This document shows positions 25,602 through 33,647 of a DNA stretch of 36,407 bases, one piece after another. The notes under the pieces are model-generated. The model did no database searches. It was not told the DNA's origin and was given only the letters and a program-made list of their open reading frames with translations. The stretch is taken from NCBI GenBank assembly GCA_018818645.1, contig JAHIRQ010000005.1:1-36407 (forward strand), read 5' to 3'. Position 1 is the stretch's first letter; each line of letters opens with the position of its first letter. Source of the stretch: Bacillota bacterium (GTDB lineage: Bacteria > Bacillota_I > Bacilli_A > Acholeplasmatales > Acholeplasmataceae). The translations under genes were made by a program, and so were the position numbers.

Positions 25602-26070
25602 CAAAAATGAAGTATTTCACTTAGTAGAAATTAAATTAGTTAAGAAAAAAAGAATTCAGCAGTTTGAAAATAGAATTGGTAGCCCATCAGATGCAGGAAA
25701 CTTCTTCCAAAGTATGATTTCAAACAAAGATCGAGAATGGCTTTGTGCAATTGGCCTCGACATTAAAGGATATGTCAATTATTTAGAAGTTATTCATATT
25801 GGAACACTTAATCAAGCATTAATTCATCCCAGAGAAGTTTTCAAATCAGCTATCATTACAAACTGTAACGCAATTATACTAGCGCACAACCATCCGAGTG
25901 GAAATGTTGAACCATCTGATGCAGACAGAATCGCAACGAAAACATTAACAGATGCAGGGAAACTATTAGGAATAGAAGTTTTAGATCACCTCATCGTATC
26001 AGATCACAACTATTATTCGATTAAAGAAAATAAAACATATTATGGAGGAAAAAATATAAATGGAGTATAA
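25579..26070 (+). CDS. RadC/JAB-domain protein
   Basis: The 163-aa protein contains EVIHIG, then AIILAHNHPSGNVEPSDAD, the JAMM metal-site motif HxHPSGx(6)D of RadC/YeeS proteins. The N-terminal helix-hairpin-helix part of full RadC (~225 aa) is missing, as is usual for copies on mobile elements. The role of RadC-family proteins is debated; on ICEs and phages they are linked to DNA repair or anti-defence. Genes overlap on both sides (23 and 11 bases). Confidence 0.85.
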   Translation: MMITRKTSKNEVFHLVEIKLVKKKRIQQFENRIGSPSDAGNFFQSMISNKDREWLCAIGLDIKGYVNYLEVIHIGTLNQALIHPREVFKSAIITNCNAIILAHNHPSGNVEPSDADRIATKTLTDAGKLLGIEVLDHLIVSDHNYYSIKENKTYYGGKNINGV

Positions 26071-26521
26071 ACTCATAGAAAGCATCGTATTGAATGGACC
26101 GATGATGATTAGGATGGAAGGTAATCACATTATTATCAATGCATATCAACACGAAACAAGAATAGAATATTCGCCAAAAGATCAACCGGATCCTATTGAA
26201 GGGATAACGGGACATAGAAAAGGTAGCCAAGCATTCAGCATCACATCAGACATCTATGATTGTTTAAATTTAAATTTTAAAGAAAAAAATTTAGACTCTA
26301 ATACAATGCGTGATATATTTACTGCACTTTTTGAATCTAGCATTCAGTTCATAGCAAAGGTTTCTAGTGAAGAAAATACATCGGTATTGATTCAAAATAG
26401 TTTCGATGAAAGAAATATGTATTTTCTATCAACAATTGGACTACTAGATGATGCAAGAATAATTTTTGCAGAGATAAAACCAAGCACTAAGAAGAAGAGT
26501 AAAGTGAAAAATGATGCTTAA
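26060..26521 (+). CDS. 153-aa protein, unknown function
   Basis: ATG overlaps the RadC-like stop by 11 bases and follows TGGAGGA. The sequence has a strand-rich first half (PMMIRMEGNHIIINAY...) and a lysine-rich tail (KPSTKKKSKVKN), a usual mark of nucleic-acid binders. No family is recognised. It overlaps the SSB-like gene by 11 bases, so a replication or repair link is likely. Confidence 0.55.
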   Translation: MEYKLIESIVLNGPMMIRMEGNHIIINAYQHETRIEYSPKDQPDPIEGITGHRKGSQAFSITSDIYDCLNLNFKEKNLDSNTMRDIFTALFESSIQFIAKVSSEENTSVLIQNSFDERNMYFLSTIGLLDDARIIFAEIKPSTKKKSKVKNDA

Positions 26522-26786
26522 TCAATGCATATTTATCGGACATATTAACAAGATCGTTATGTATAATGAAAAAGGTGTTCAATTGATGCTTAAAATCGCT
26601 CAACAAGGTAATCAGAAAGATACTTTTGTATCAATTGAAATACCAGATGTACTCGTCAGCAAAGAATACTTTGAAGTTAATAAACTCATTGCAATAAAAG
26701 CAAGATTAGAGAGTGATGATGGATTGAACTACTCATTCTTAGTCGAAAGAGTGACATTACTAGGAGGAAAAGAGAGTGGATCATAA
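26511..26786 (+). CDS. Short SSB-like OB-fold protein
   Basis: The 91-aa protein opens MMLNQCIFIGHINKIV, continues VQLMLKIAQQ and ends with IKARLESDDGLNYSFLVERVTLLG, the strand order of a single-stranded DNA-binding OB fold. It lacks the disordered acidic-tip tail of host SSB, so it would not recruit host SSB partners in the usual way. It overlaps its neighbours by about 11 bases each. SSB function is probable, not proven. Confidence 0.65.
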   Translation: MMLNQCIFIGHINKIVMYNEKGVQLMLKIAQQGNQKDTFVSIEIPDVLVSKEYFEVNKLIAIKARLESDDGLNYSFLVERVTLLGGKESGS

Positions 26787-27096
26787 ATATACCTTTAATC
26801 CACAGACCAGATATCTTACCAGAGGAATCAGTGAGTTAGTACCACTAGAGATACAATTATTTATGTGGTCAGAAATAGAAAAAATTGCGAAAAATGAAAA
26901 AGTGGATTATCTTCAAGTTTTTGAATTTAAAGTAAAAGAAAATCATATAGAGATAGAACACAGACAAGAAGTACCAGAATACAAGATGATTCATAAAATA
27001 AAAAAATTGGATCAATACAAGAGTCTTGATAAAATCAAGATATTCGTGATAGATGATATAGATCATAGTACAATGCTACTATCATCTGAATACTAA
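26776..27096 (+). CDS. DUF960 family protein
   Basis: The 106-aa protein has RYLTRGISELVPLEIQLFMWSEIE, DYLQVFEF and EHRQEVPEYK, the DUF960 consensus. The start is GTG with AGGAGG 8 bases upstream. DUF960 proteins are restricted mostly to phages, ICEs and plasmids of Bacillota; their function is unknown. Good family match. Confidence 0.8.
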   Translation: MDHKYTFNPQTRYLTRGISELVPLEIQLFMWSEIEKIAKNEKVDYLQVFEFKVKENHIEIEHRQEVPEYKMIHKIKKLDQYKSLDKIKIFVIDDIDHSTMLLSSEY

Positions 27097-27113
27097 TTAG
27101 GAGGAATAGAAAT

Positions 27114-27518
27114 ATGCCAAAAGCAAAATACAAACCAGAAAACAATATTAAGTCAATCGATCAATTATCTGTTGCAAAACTAGTCGCAACTCACTTAGGC
27201 TTGTCATTAACAACAGTAACAGAAGTGATTGAAATGGAACAAAAGTTAACAATGGAATTTGTTAGAGATGGATACAAAGTAATTAAAAAGAATTATATTA
27301 CATTCACACCGATCAAGAAGCCAGGATACATCATGAAATCAAAACTCAATGGAGAAAACTACGAAATTCCTGAGAGGATTACTGTAAAATCAAAACCAGG
27401 ATTAGGATTTAGAGTGTTTGTTTCGGATCAAAGATCAAAAATGCCTAATAAAATATGTAGATTTGTAGACAAGAAGAGTTCATCACCCGAACAAGTAATT
27501 GATAGTACCGTTGCTTAA
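27114..27518 (+). CDS. HU-like DNA-binding protein with extended C-terminus
   Basis: The 134-aa protein has a degenerate HU/IHF body: SVAKLVATHLGLSLTTVTEVIEMEQKLTMEFVRDGYKVIKKNYITFTPI. The segment GYIMKSKLNGENYEIPERITVKSKPG corresponds to the arm region, and FRVFVSD follows. Host HU is ~90 aa; here N- and C-terminal tails are added. It may wrap element DNA or assist recombination. AGGAGG precedes the ATG. Confidence 0.7.
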   Translation: MPKAKYKPENNIKSIDQLSVAKLVATHLGLSLTTVTEVIEMEQKLTMEFVRDGYKVIKKNYITFTPIKKPGYIMKSKLNGENYEIPERITVKSKPGLGFRVFVSDQRSKMPNKICRFVDKKSSSPEQVIDSTVA

Positions 27519-27532
27519 GAGGGCTTAATAAC

Positions 27533-27748
27533 ATGAACGAAAGAGTAAGATTAGGGAACAGAATCAAATATTTGAGAAACAAAAAAAAGATATCAAGAGG
27601 TGAACTGAGCTTACTTTCAACTGTGAACTATACTACATTAATGAATATTGAAAATGGACGTACAAACCCCAAACTAGATACTCTATGGAGGTTAGCAAAA
27701 TTTCTTGAAGTTAATCTTAAGGAGTTCTTTAATGATGGAGAAAAGTAA
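27533..27748 (+). CDS. XRE-family HTH regulator
   Basis: The 71-aa protein is a single Cro/C1-type helix-turn-helix: LGNRIKYLRNKKKISRGELSLLSTVNYTTLMNIENGRTNPKLDTLWRLAKFLEV. It is small, with no sensor domain, and a likely repressor of element genes. The repeats at 28083-28142 and the recombinase promoter just downstream are candidate targets. Confidence 0.85.
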   Translation: MNERVRLGNRIKYLRNKKKISRGELSLLSTVNYTTLMNIENGRTNPKLDTLWRLAKFLEVNLKEFFNDGEK

Positions 27749-27989
27749 AAGACGTAACATTGTTGTCGATAAGGATATAGTACTACTACTAGCTGAGCGT
27801 ACTAGTGTATCAATAGAGGTAGTACATACCATATTGCATTACTACGAAAGAATAATACTCCATAAAGCAATGAAAGGTGATAACATCATAGTTGGTAGAC
27901 TCTTCCGTATTTTTCATCTAAAAAACAATGTTTATATAGAACTTACAGAAACAGCAAAGAAATACATAGATAAAGGGAGGGTCAAATGA
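27732..27989 (+). CDS. Second HU-like protein
   Basis: The 85-aa product has DKDIVLLLAERTSVSIEVVHTILHYYERIILHKAMKGDNIIVGRLFRIF, matching the N-terminal helices and first strands of HU/IHF. The arms are reduced. ATG 27732 (or 27735) has AAGGAG seven bases upstream; an earlier ATG at 27705 is within the XRE gene. It overlaps the XRE gene by 17 bases. A nucleoid-like helper for the adjacent recombinases is a reasonable inference. Confidence 0.65.
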   Translation: MMEKSKRRNIVVDKDIVLLLAERTSVSIEVVHTILHYYERIILHKAMKGDNIIVGRLFRIFHLKNNVYIELTETAKKYIDKGRVK

Positions 27990-28082
27990 TCCTCTCGTAT
28001 TATCTAGAAACGGCCTAATAAAGACATATATATAAGTGATTAACTTTACATGTAACAATCAATAAATGTAATCTTGAATTGT

Positions 28083-28142
28083 TACCCCGTAGTATTAGGG
28101 GTAGTAATAATAACACTACTCAGCTATTACCCCTAGTAATAC
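28083..28142. repeat. Nested TACCCC/GGGGTA repeats upstream of the recombinases
   Basis: TACCCC-(G)-TAGTATTA at 28083 and TACCCC-TAGTAATA at 28128 form a direct repeat, and GGGGTA at 28098-28103 can pair with either. The block sits in the 247-base gap between the HU-like gene and the first recombinase. It may be an operator, an excision/att site or a regulatory RNA switch. The rest of the gap is plain AT-rich DNA. Confidence 0.5.
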
Positions 28143-28212
28143 ATAGATAACTTATTGTAGTTATAGTACTAGATTAGATATAAAATAGTTTCGAAAATAA
28201 CATGCAATAACG

Positions 28213-28218
28213 TATAAT
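28213..28218 (+). promoter_or_regulatory. -10 element for the recombinase pair
   Basis: TATAAT lies 19 bases before the TTG start, with TTTCGA about 18 bases upstream as a poor -35. The spacing gives a very short leader that includes the GAGGTGG ribosome site. Confidence 0.45.
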
Positions 28219-28236
28219 AATATAGAGGTGGTTAAA

Positions 28237-29766
28237 TTGAGAAAACTGAGTAACGACGAGATTAAAGTTATTAATAGCATACAGGCATCTATAGGCGAGA
28301 AAATCCCTACTGCTATTTATGCTAGAAAATCCAAAGAAGATAAATCTCAAGAAGCACTTGATACTCAAATTAATCATTGTCAAGAGTTCATCAATCAGAG
28401 CGCACAACATCTTAAACTAAAAAAAGTATATCAAGAAGATAACGTATCGGGTATGACAATCGACGGGAGAAAAGAATTTAAAAAGCTCATTGATGCCATA
28501 GACGAAGGATTCATAAAAGCTGTATTAGTTAGTAAGTGGGATCGTTTTTCAAGAAACTCAACAGACTTAAAAAATCTTAGAGAATCATTTAGTAAAAAAG
28601 GTGCAATCGTTATTGCAATTGAGGACACCGGTGAAATGAACGCTGTTGCTAATCTTCAATTTGAAATCATGGCCGCGATCAATCAATACTATGTTCATAA
28701 AATTTCAGAAGACACAAAATCCGTTTTAATCAATTTAACCTCAAAAGGTCATTCTGGAGGAGGCGTTGCAAACTACGGTTACGAGTATGATGAAAATAAT
28801 AGACTGGTCATTCGTCCAGATGAGGCAGCAATTGTTGCTGAGATCTACGATAAATTTGAATTGAATGCAACCTATGAAGAAATTATTGAAGATTTTAAGA
28901 TGAGAAATATTACCACAAGAAAGGGAAATAATTTTACTCGAAGTACATTACACAGCATTTTAACAAACGTCAAATATTATGGAGTGTACCGGTATAATAG
29001 GCAAGACAGACAGCAAAGTCAACTAACAAAAAAACACTTTGATGAAGTTTGGTTAGAAGAAGGTATAGAAACACCGATTATTACGAAAGAACAATTTGAT
29101 GAAGTCCAACGAATTTTAGAAGGTCGAAAAAAGACCAAGAAAAAATCAGATTATTTACTTACGGGTATTTTGGAGTGTGAATACTGTGGGAATAAGATGA
29201 CAGGATCTTCTCAATTCAATGGGAAAAATAAGTCAAGAAAAAAATATTATATTTGTTCAAATCATTTAGCTAGATACGGTAAGACATGTAAAAATATGGG
29301 TATTGAGGCTGATTTAATTGAGAATCAAGCCAAGCAAGTGGTTCTAGATACTGTCAATATATATATTAAGCAAGGAAAACTGGATGAATCATCGTTTACA
29401 TCAGCATTAAAATCTAAGCAAAGATTAAAATCATCATTTAATAAATCAATTGATAATTTAGAGCAATCAAAAAATCAACTTATAGATCGATTAGTGGATC
29501 CAAATACAAGAGAAAGCTTAAGAGTAGATCTTGAACAAAGAATTGAAAAAAGAAATGAAGAGATAAATGAGTTGAGTAAAAGAGTAGAAATAGTTGATGA
29601 AATGATAGCTCAGTATAGTATAATTTTGAAACGACAAACAATCACATCAATGTCAGCTCAAACTTTATTTCGAAATGAAACCATCACAAAACAATTAATA
29701 AAAAACGTAATAAACAGTATATCAGTTAGTAATGATGGAATAGAAATTACAATTTTAGAAAAATAA
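28237..29766 (+). CDS. Large serine recombinase 1
   Basis: The 509-aa protein shows IYARKSKEDKS (catalytic Ser32), the resolvase domain with SKWDRFSRN, a recombinase domain (GYEYDENNRLVIRPDEAAIVAEIYDKF; RSTLHSILTNVKYYG), a zinc ribbon CEYCGNKM...C and a C-terminal coiled coil. It should cut and exchange DNA at att sites to integrate or excise the element. TTG 28237 is chosen because a GTG at 28228 lies within the ribosome site. It is followed by a hairpin and a second recombinase, like the ccrA/ccrB pairs of SCC elements. Confidence 0.9.
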   Translation: MRKLSNDEIKVINSIQASIGEKIPTAIYARKSKEDKSQEALDTQINHCQEFINQSAQHLKLKKVYQEDNVSGMTIDGRKEFKKLIDAIDEGFIKAVLVSKWDRFSRNSTDLKNLRESFSKKGAIVIAIEDTGEMNAVANLQFEIMAAINQYYVHKISEDTKSVLINLTSKGHSGGGVANYGYEYDENNRLVIRPDEAAIVAEIYDKFELNATYEEIIEDFKMRNITTRKGNNFTRSTLHSILTNVKYYGVYRYNRQDRQQSQLTKKHFDEVWLEEGIETPIITKEQFDEVQRILEGRKKTKKKSDYLLTGILECEYCGNKMTGSSQFNGKNKSRKKYYICSNHLARYGKTCKNMGIEADLIENQAKQVVLDTVNIYIKQGKLDESSFTSALKSKQRLKSSFNKSIDNLEQSKNQLIDRLVDPNTRESLRVDLEQRIEKRNEEINELSKRVEIVDEMIAQYSIILKRQTITSMSAQTLFRNETITKQLIKNVINSISVSNDGIEITILEK

Positions 29767-29769
29767 GAC

Positions 29770-29797
29770 AAGAAATCCTAAGATTAGGGTTTCTTTT
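29770..29797 (+). terminator. Hairpin between the two recombinase genes
   Basis: AGAAA-CCTAA pairs with TTAGG-TTTCT (29771-29794), followed by a short T tract. It probably reduces, not abolishes, readthrough into the second recombinase, setting the ratio of the two proteins. Confidence 0.65.
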
Positions 29798-29816
29798 CAT
29801 TTAGGAGAAATTTTAT

Positions 29817-31460
29817 ATGAAACGAACAGCATGCTGTTATTGTAGATATTCATCTGATAAACAGCAACAACAAAGTATCGATTATCAATTAGATAAAATT
29901 CAAGAATTTTGTTTAAAGCACAATATCACACTATTACATAAATACATTGATCAAGCGACAACAGGGACCAACGACAATAGAACAGATTTTCAGAAGATGA
30001 TTGAGGATTCACAATATGCACAGTGGGATTACCTAATTATTTACAATTATTCAAGATTATCGAGAAATGTAGAAGACCAAATGTTCTACCAAAAACTTCT
30101 TAGACAAAGAGGGGTAATGGTCATTAGTGTTGAAGAAAAATTTGATAGTTCACCAGAAGGAGATCTGTTCAATTTGATTACAGCTGGAATTAATGAGTAT
30201 TATTCGAAAAATCTAGCAAAACGTTCATTCGGAGGTGTTATGCAAAATGCACGCAAAGGATTAGCAATAGGGGGAATTCCTCCTTTGGGATATGAAGTTG
30301 GAAAAGACAAGAAATACGTGGTTAATGAAAAAGAAGCTGAGGCTGTACGTATAATATTTAGCAAATACGCTGAAGGATGGACATATAATCAGATCAATAG
30401 ATTTCTAAATGAGAATGGGTTTGTCAGTAAAAAAGGCGGCGAGTTTCGCGGGCACTTTGTAGATACTCTAACAAATAGAAAATACTTGGGTGAATATGTG
30501 TTTAACAAAACGTCAAAAGAAAGTTCAAGAGGCTCAAGAAAATACAGAGACAAAAATGAAGATGAAATAGTGAAGATTGAAGGTGGAATGCCCCGAATTA
30601 TAGATGAAAAAATATATTCATATGTTCAACATCGATTGAAATACGCAAGAGCTCTTCATCGAAAACCAGCTAGATTAACAAAGTATCTTTTATCAGGAAT
30701 ACTTGTTTGTGGAATATGTGGGTTTGCTTACAATGGTGCGTCATCTTTTCCAAAAAGACTAAAAAAGCCTAATTTTTACTACAGGCACTATAGACCACAT
30801 AAAGATTTATGCAAATATGATGATATCCAATCTAAGCATTTAGATAGTTGGGTCATGAAATTTGTTATACCGAGATTGTTTGACTATGAGAAAATAAAAG
30901 AACTACAATCAACTATCAACAGTCAAGTAATAGAAATTAAGGATCATTTAAAATTAAAACTAGGGACGTTGTACTCTGATCTGGAATTGATGAAGGTAGA
31001 TCTAAAAGATAAAACCGATAGTATAGCGGAAGCGAAAATGACTATGTTTATCATAGACGAGATTAAAGACTTAAAAAAGAAAATCCAGTTAAAAAATAAA
31101 GAAATTGAAAGTGAAAATAGAAAACTGCAGGAGCTCGAAAAAATCACATTAGAGGAACTAAAGTACTACTTAAAATCAAGAAGAGACCAGATGAAGAGGA
31201 TAGAATCAAAAGAGGATCTAGATAACTTCATAAGAGAGACTATTGGTAAGATTGAGTTAACTAAAGAAACAATAAAAGTGTATCTAAGTTATGATCGAAT
31301 TCTTAATAAACTAACTGGCCAATTTATCAAGGTGTTTGAGCAAAGTAAAGCAGAAGTAGTTATAATAGGGAAAGAATTAAGCAAAAACATTATTGAAAAT
31401 GGCATTGATATAAGCTTAAATCAAACCCATCAAAAAGAAGAGGAATTTGGTCAAAAATAG
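29817..31460 (+). CDS. Large serine recombinase 2
   Basis: The 547-aa protein begins CCYCRYSSDKQQQQSIDYQ (catalytic Ser12) and has YSRLSRNVEDQ, a recombinase domain (IPPLGYEV..KEAEAVRIIFSKYAEGWTYNQINRFLNENG), a zinc ribbon CGICG...C and a long coiled coil. It is clearly divergent from recombinase 1, so this is not a recent duplication. A start with AGGAGA follows the hairpin at 29770. The pair probably acts together or in opposite directions of the reaction. Confidence 0.9.
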   Translation: MKRTACCYCRYSSDKQQQQSIDYQLDKIQEFCLKHNITLLHKYIDQATTGTNDNRTDFQKMIEDSQYAQWDYLIIYNYSRLSRNVEDQMFYQKLLRQRGVMVISVEEKFDSSPEGDLFNLITAGINEYYSKNLAKRSFGGVMQNARKGLAIGGIPPLGYEVGKDKKYVVNEKEAEAVRIIFSKYAEGWTYNQINRFLNENGFVSKKGGEFRGHFVDTLTNRKYLGEYVFNKTSKESSRGSRKYRDKNEDEIVKIEGGMPRIIDEKIYSYVQHRLKYARALHRKPARLTKYLLSGILVCGICGFAYNGASSFPKRLKKPNFYYRHYRPHKDLCKYDDIQSKHLDSWVMKFVIPRLFDYEKIKELQSTINSQVIEIKDHLKLKLGTLYSDLELMKVDLKDKTDSIAEAKMTMFIIDEIKDLKKKIQLKNKEIESENRKLQELEKITLEELKYYLKSRRDQMKRIESKEDLDNFIRETIGKIELTKETIKVYLSYDRILNKLTGQFIKVFEQSKAEVVIIGKELSKNIIENGIDISLNQTHQKEEEFGQK

Positions 31461-31844
31461 AAAAAAGAAAAAAATAAAAGCTCAGATGAAACCTTAAAAA
31501 CTTCAAAAAAAATCTGACAAAATTGCTCAACAAAGAGGAAAAAGGGCTTTTTCATTACGGCCAATAGTGTGAACCCCTACGGGTCACCAATAATAATATG
31601 AAACGCTCTTCTCACCCGTGGGAAGGGCTTTTTTATAGAAATTTATATATAGTTTTTAAACTCGATATCAGGTAATTTTTAGTAAAAATTCAGAATATGC
31701 AAGAGTTCATTGAAATAGAGAAAATTCCGTAAAACTTATGAGCACATAAGCAAATTTTCGACCGTTTCTTGAAGGGCTATAACAAGTTCCCAATTTTTGT
31801 AAAAAAAGTCAACTTATGTTGATATAAGTTTTGCATTTTTTGCC
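31461..31844. repeat. Gene-free flank with GGGTCACCA/terminator repeat R3
   Basis: No gene is seen. At 31576-31636 the box CCTACGGGTCACCAATAATA is followed by a terminator (CTTCTCA/TGGGAAG, 31608-31625, T6) that ends the recombinase operon. The same layout recurs at 32995 and 36021 and, in a variant form, at 1104 and 2837. AACTTAT/ATAAGTT (about 31811-31830) is a further small inverted repeat. As sequence next to serine recombinase genes often holds the attachment site, this is a candidate element end. Confidence 0.55.
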
Positions 31845-31868
31845 TTGTAATTCGTGATATAATTACAA
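31845..31868 (+). promoter_or_regulatory. -10 box inside an inverted repeat
   Basis: TTGTAATT (31845-31852) and AATTACAA (31861-31868) are perfect complements, and TATAAT at 31858-31863 overlaps the right arm. This suggests a promoter for the following gene pair controlled by a dimeric repressor. Confidence 0.5.
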
Positions 31869-31940
31869 CAATAAGCAACTGTTATGTTTATTCAAAAATA
31901 ATTCATATAAATGATTTATTTCGGTGGAGGAGATAACTCA

Positions 31941-32429
31941 ATGGACTATATTCCTATATTATACAATTTTGATGACATTATTTTTGGTGATGAGCTAGGA
32001 AGCAATTATATAAAAATGGCAAACATTGTTTTTGAAGCTAGCATTGAGGGATATAATATTGGTATGGAATTATTTGTTAAAAATAATGGATTTCAATGTG
32101 AATCAAATTATTTTGATGTCCATTCAAAAGACTTTTTTAGATTTCTAAATGACATTTCAACCATGTATAACAATCTGATTGGTGTTGCACACTTAAAATC
32201 ATATCATTTCCCTTCTTTTATGAGTTTATCAACAAAAGATGGTATTTTTAATATATCAGGGACAATAATTGAAGAAGATTGGGGAAAACAAGGAAATGAA
32301 AATAGGCAAACATCATTGAACTTTTCCTTTAATTTAGATCAGACATTTTTTAAATCAATTGCAAACAAGTATAAAGATATTAACCGTGATAACTATATGA
32401 ACTATGTAGCTAAGGATATGGAGGTATAG
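31941..32429 (+). CDS. 162-aa orphan, resembles WapI-type immunity proteins in pattern
   Basis: ATG 31941 has GGAGGAG nine bases upstream; an ATG at 31911 lacks a site. The pattern of ANIVFEASIEGYNIGMELFVKN, DFFRFLNDISTMYNNLIGVAHL and QTSLNFSFNLDQTFF recalls small WapI/DUF6228-like immunity proteins; this is a weak resemblance. It is followed after three bases by another orphan, together forming a two-gene cassette between repeats R3 and R4. No toxin is present. Confidence 0.5.
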   Translation: MDYIPILYNFDDIIFGDELGSNYIKMANIVFEASIEGYNIGMELFVKNNGFQCESNYFDVHSKDFFRFLNDISTMYNNLIGVAHLKSYHFPSFMSLSTKDGIFNISGTIIEEDWGKQGNENRQTSLNFSFNLDQTFFKSIANKYKDINRDNYMNYVAKDMEV

Positions 32430-32432
32430 TCG

Positions 32433-32846
32433 ATGGATAGATTAATAAGACAATACTTAAGCAAGTTCAAATGTGCAGTAATAATTGATGTAAACGAATA
32501 TATGAACATCGCATTCAAACTCAAGAACAAAGAAGTTAAATATATTCTGCTAGATATGAATTGGAGATTATTGATTGATTACAAAATGGTCTTGACTAAA
32601 TCATCTCTAAATGAGATTCAAGATTTGAAGAAGTATATAAACGGATTGAAAGTAAAAAAAATAACAATAAGTAGATTCAATGACCTAACAATAGAGTTTG
32701 AACAAGGCGTATTACTTCAAATTATCGCTGATTCAATGAAATATGAAAATTGGGTTATCAACCAAGATATCATCTGCTTGCCAGGTGGAGAGCTGACTCA
32801 CTTTGTTATTAACAAACCCAAAACAGTTTATGTCATTAGACAATAA
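32433..32846 (+). CDS. 137-aa orphan, possible DUF6188-like protein
   Basis: The start ATG follows ATGGAGG. The C-terminal half, LTIEFEQGVLLQIIADSMKYENWVI followed by CLPGGELTHFVI, resembles small DUF6188-type proteins (strand, glycine turn, E-x-W). The resemblance is by eye. It probably works with the 162-aa protein encoded three bases upstream. Confidence 0.5.
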   Translation: MDRLIRQYLSKFKCAVIIDVNEYMNIAFKLKNKEVKYILLDMNWRLLIDYKMVLTKSSLNEIQDLKKYINGLKVKKITISRFNDLTIEFEQGVLLQIIADSMKYENWVINQDIICLPGGELTHFVINKPKTVYVIRQ

Positions 32847-33216
32847 ATGCTATATTAGTGCTAAACAAGATATGTGTGAGATATTTTTAATAAACGTTGT
32901 TAATAAAAAGATAGTAGTCACCAAAACCACCCGTAAAATAAAGATATTCATGTCAGTCTAGTCTGGCAAACACTTAAAAAAACATGAACCCCTGCGGTCA
33001 ACAATAATAACATGAAACGCTCTTCTCACCCATGGGAAGGTTTTTTTATACTATCTAATTAGCCTACACATCTAACATAAAAATGATAAGTGAAATAGAA
33101 TTTTGATAGTATATCTATACTTTTTTATTAATGAGAATTAAATAAATTGAAAAACTCATGATTGAAGAAGGAGTTTAGATCGTTACTCAAAAATATATAA
33201 AATAGACTCTTATGCC
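32847..33216. repeat. Gene-free gap with repeat R4 and terminator
   Basis: No gene is visible. CCCCTGCGGTCAACAATAATAA from 32989 onward is a decayed copy of R3, followed by a stem CTTCTCA/TGGGAAG and T7 (33022-33047) that ends the orphan pair. The remaining bases are AT-rich and featureless until the promoter at 33217. Confidence 0.65.
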
Positions 33217-33270
33217 TTGCTTAATGTATTAAAGAAGCCTATAATATACGTAGATATGTGCATATGCACA
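33217..33270 (+). promoter_or_regulatory. Promoter and 14-bp palindromic operator of the DUF134 cluster
   Basis: TTGCTT (33217-33222), 17 bases, TATAAT (33240-33245) make a good sigma-70-type promoter. The perfect palindrome TGTGCATATGCACA (33257-33270) lies just after the expected start of transcription and is a likely repressor site, possibly for the DUF134 protein itself. Confidence 0.7.
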
Positions 33271-33287
33271 AAAATGGAGATATAAAT

Positions 33288-33647
33288 ATGCCAAGACCTA
33301 AACGATTACGTAGCGTCTGTTTTTTGCCCGAGTATACATCTTTTGGTTCACTTGATAAAACTCAAACACAAATAGAATCTGTTATATTGACCGTCGAAGA
33401 ATTAGAATCAATTCGTCTGATTGATCTTGAGGGATTTGATCAAGAACAAGCTGCTCAAACACTTGATGTTTCAAGAGGAACTTTTCAACGTATCTATCAT
33501 GAGGCAAAACATAAAATTGCCGAAATGCTTATTTGTGGCAAGAATTTATTCATTCAGGAAGGTGACTATCGTCTTTGTGATCATCAGGAACATCAACATC
33601 GAAGACGTTGTGGAGAAGATAAAACCTGTTGTGGAGAGAAGGAATGA
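33288..33647 (+). CDS. DUF134 (UPF0251) HTH regulator
   Basis: The 119-aa protein begins MPRPKRLRSVCFLPEYTSF and has VILTVEELESIRLIDLEGFDQEQAAQTLDVSRGTFQRIYHEARHKIAE-like residues, the DUF134 sigma-region-4-like fold, then a His/Cys-rich tail (CDHQEHQHRRRCGEDKTCCGE) that may bind metal or sense redox state. An upstream ATG at 33258 lies in the operator and is rejected. It overlaps the hydrolase gene (ATGA). It probably controls the cluster to 35848. Confidence 0.85.
   Translation: MPRPKRLRSVCFLPEYTSFGSLDKTQTQIESVILTVEELESIRLIDLEGFDQEQAAQTLDVSRGTFQRIYHEAKHKIAEMLICGKNLFIQEGDYRLCDHQEHQHRRRCGEDKTCCGEKE

Noticed and set aside
13437-31460. Prophage
   Set aside because: No capsid, portal, terminase, tail or lysis genes are seen, so the RNA polymerase-like and helicase genes alone do not make it a phage.
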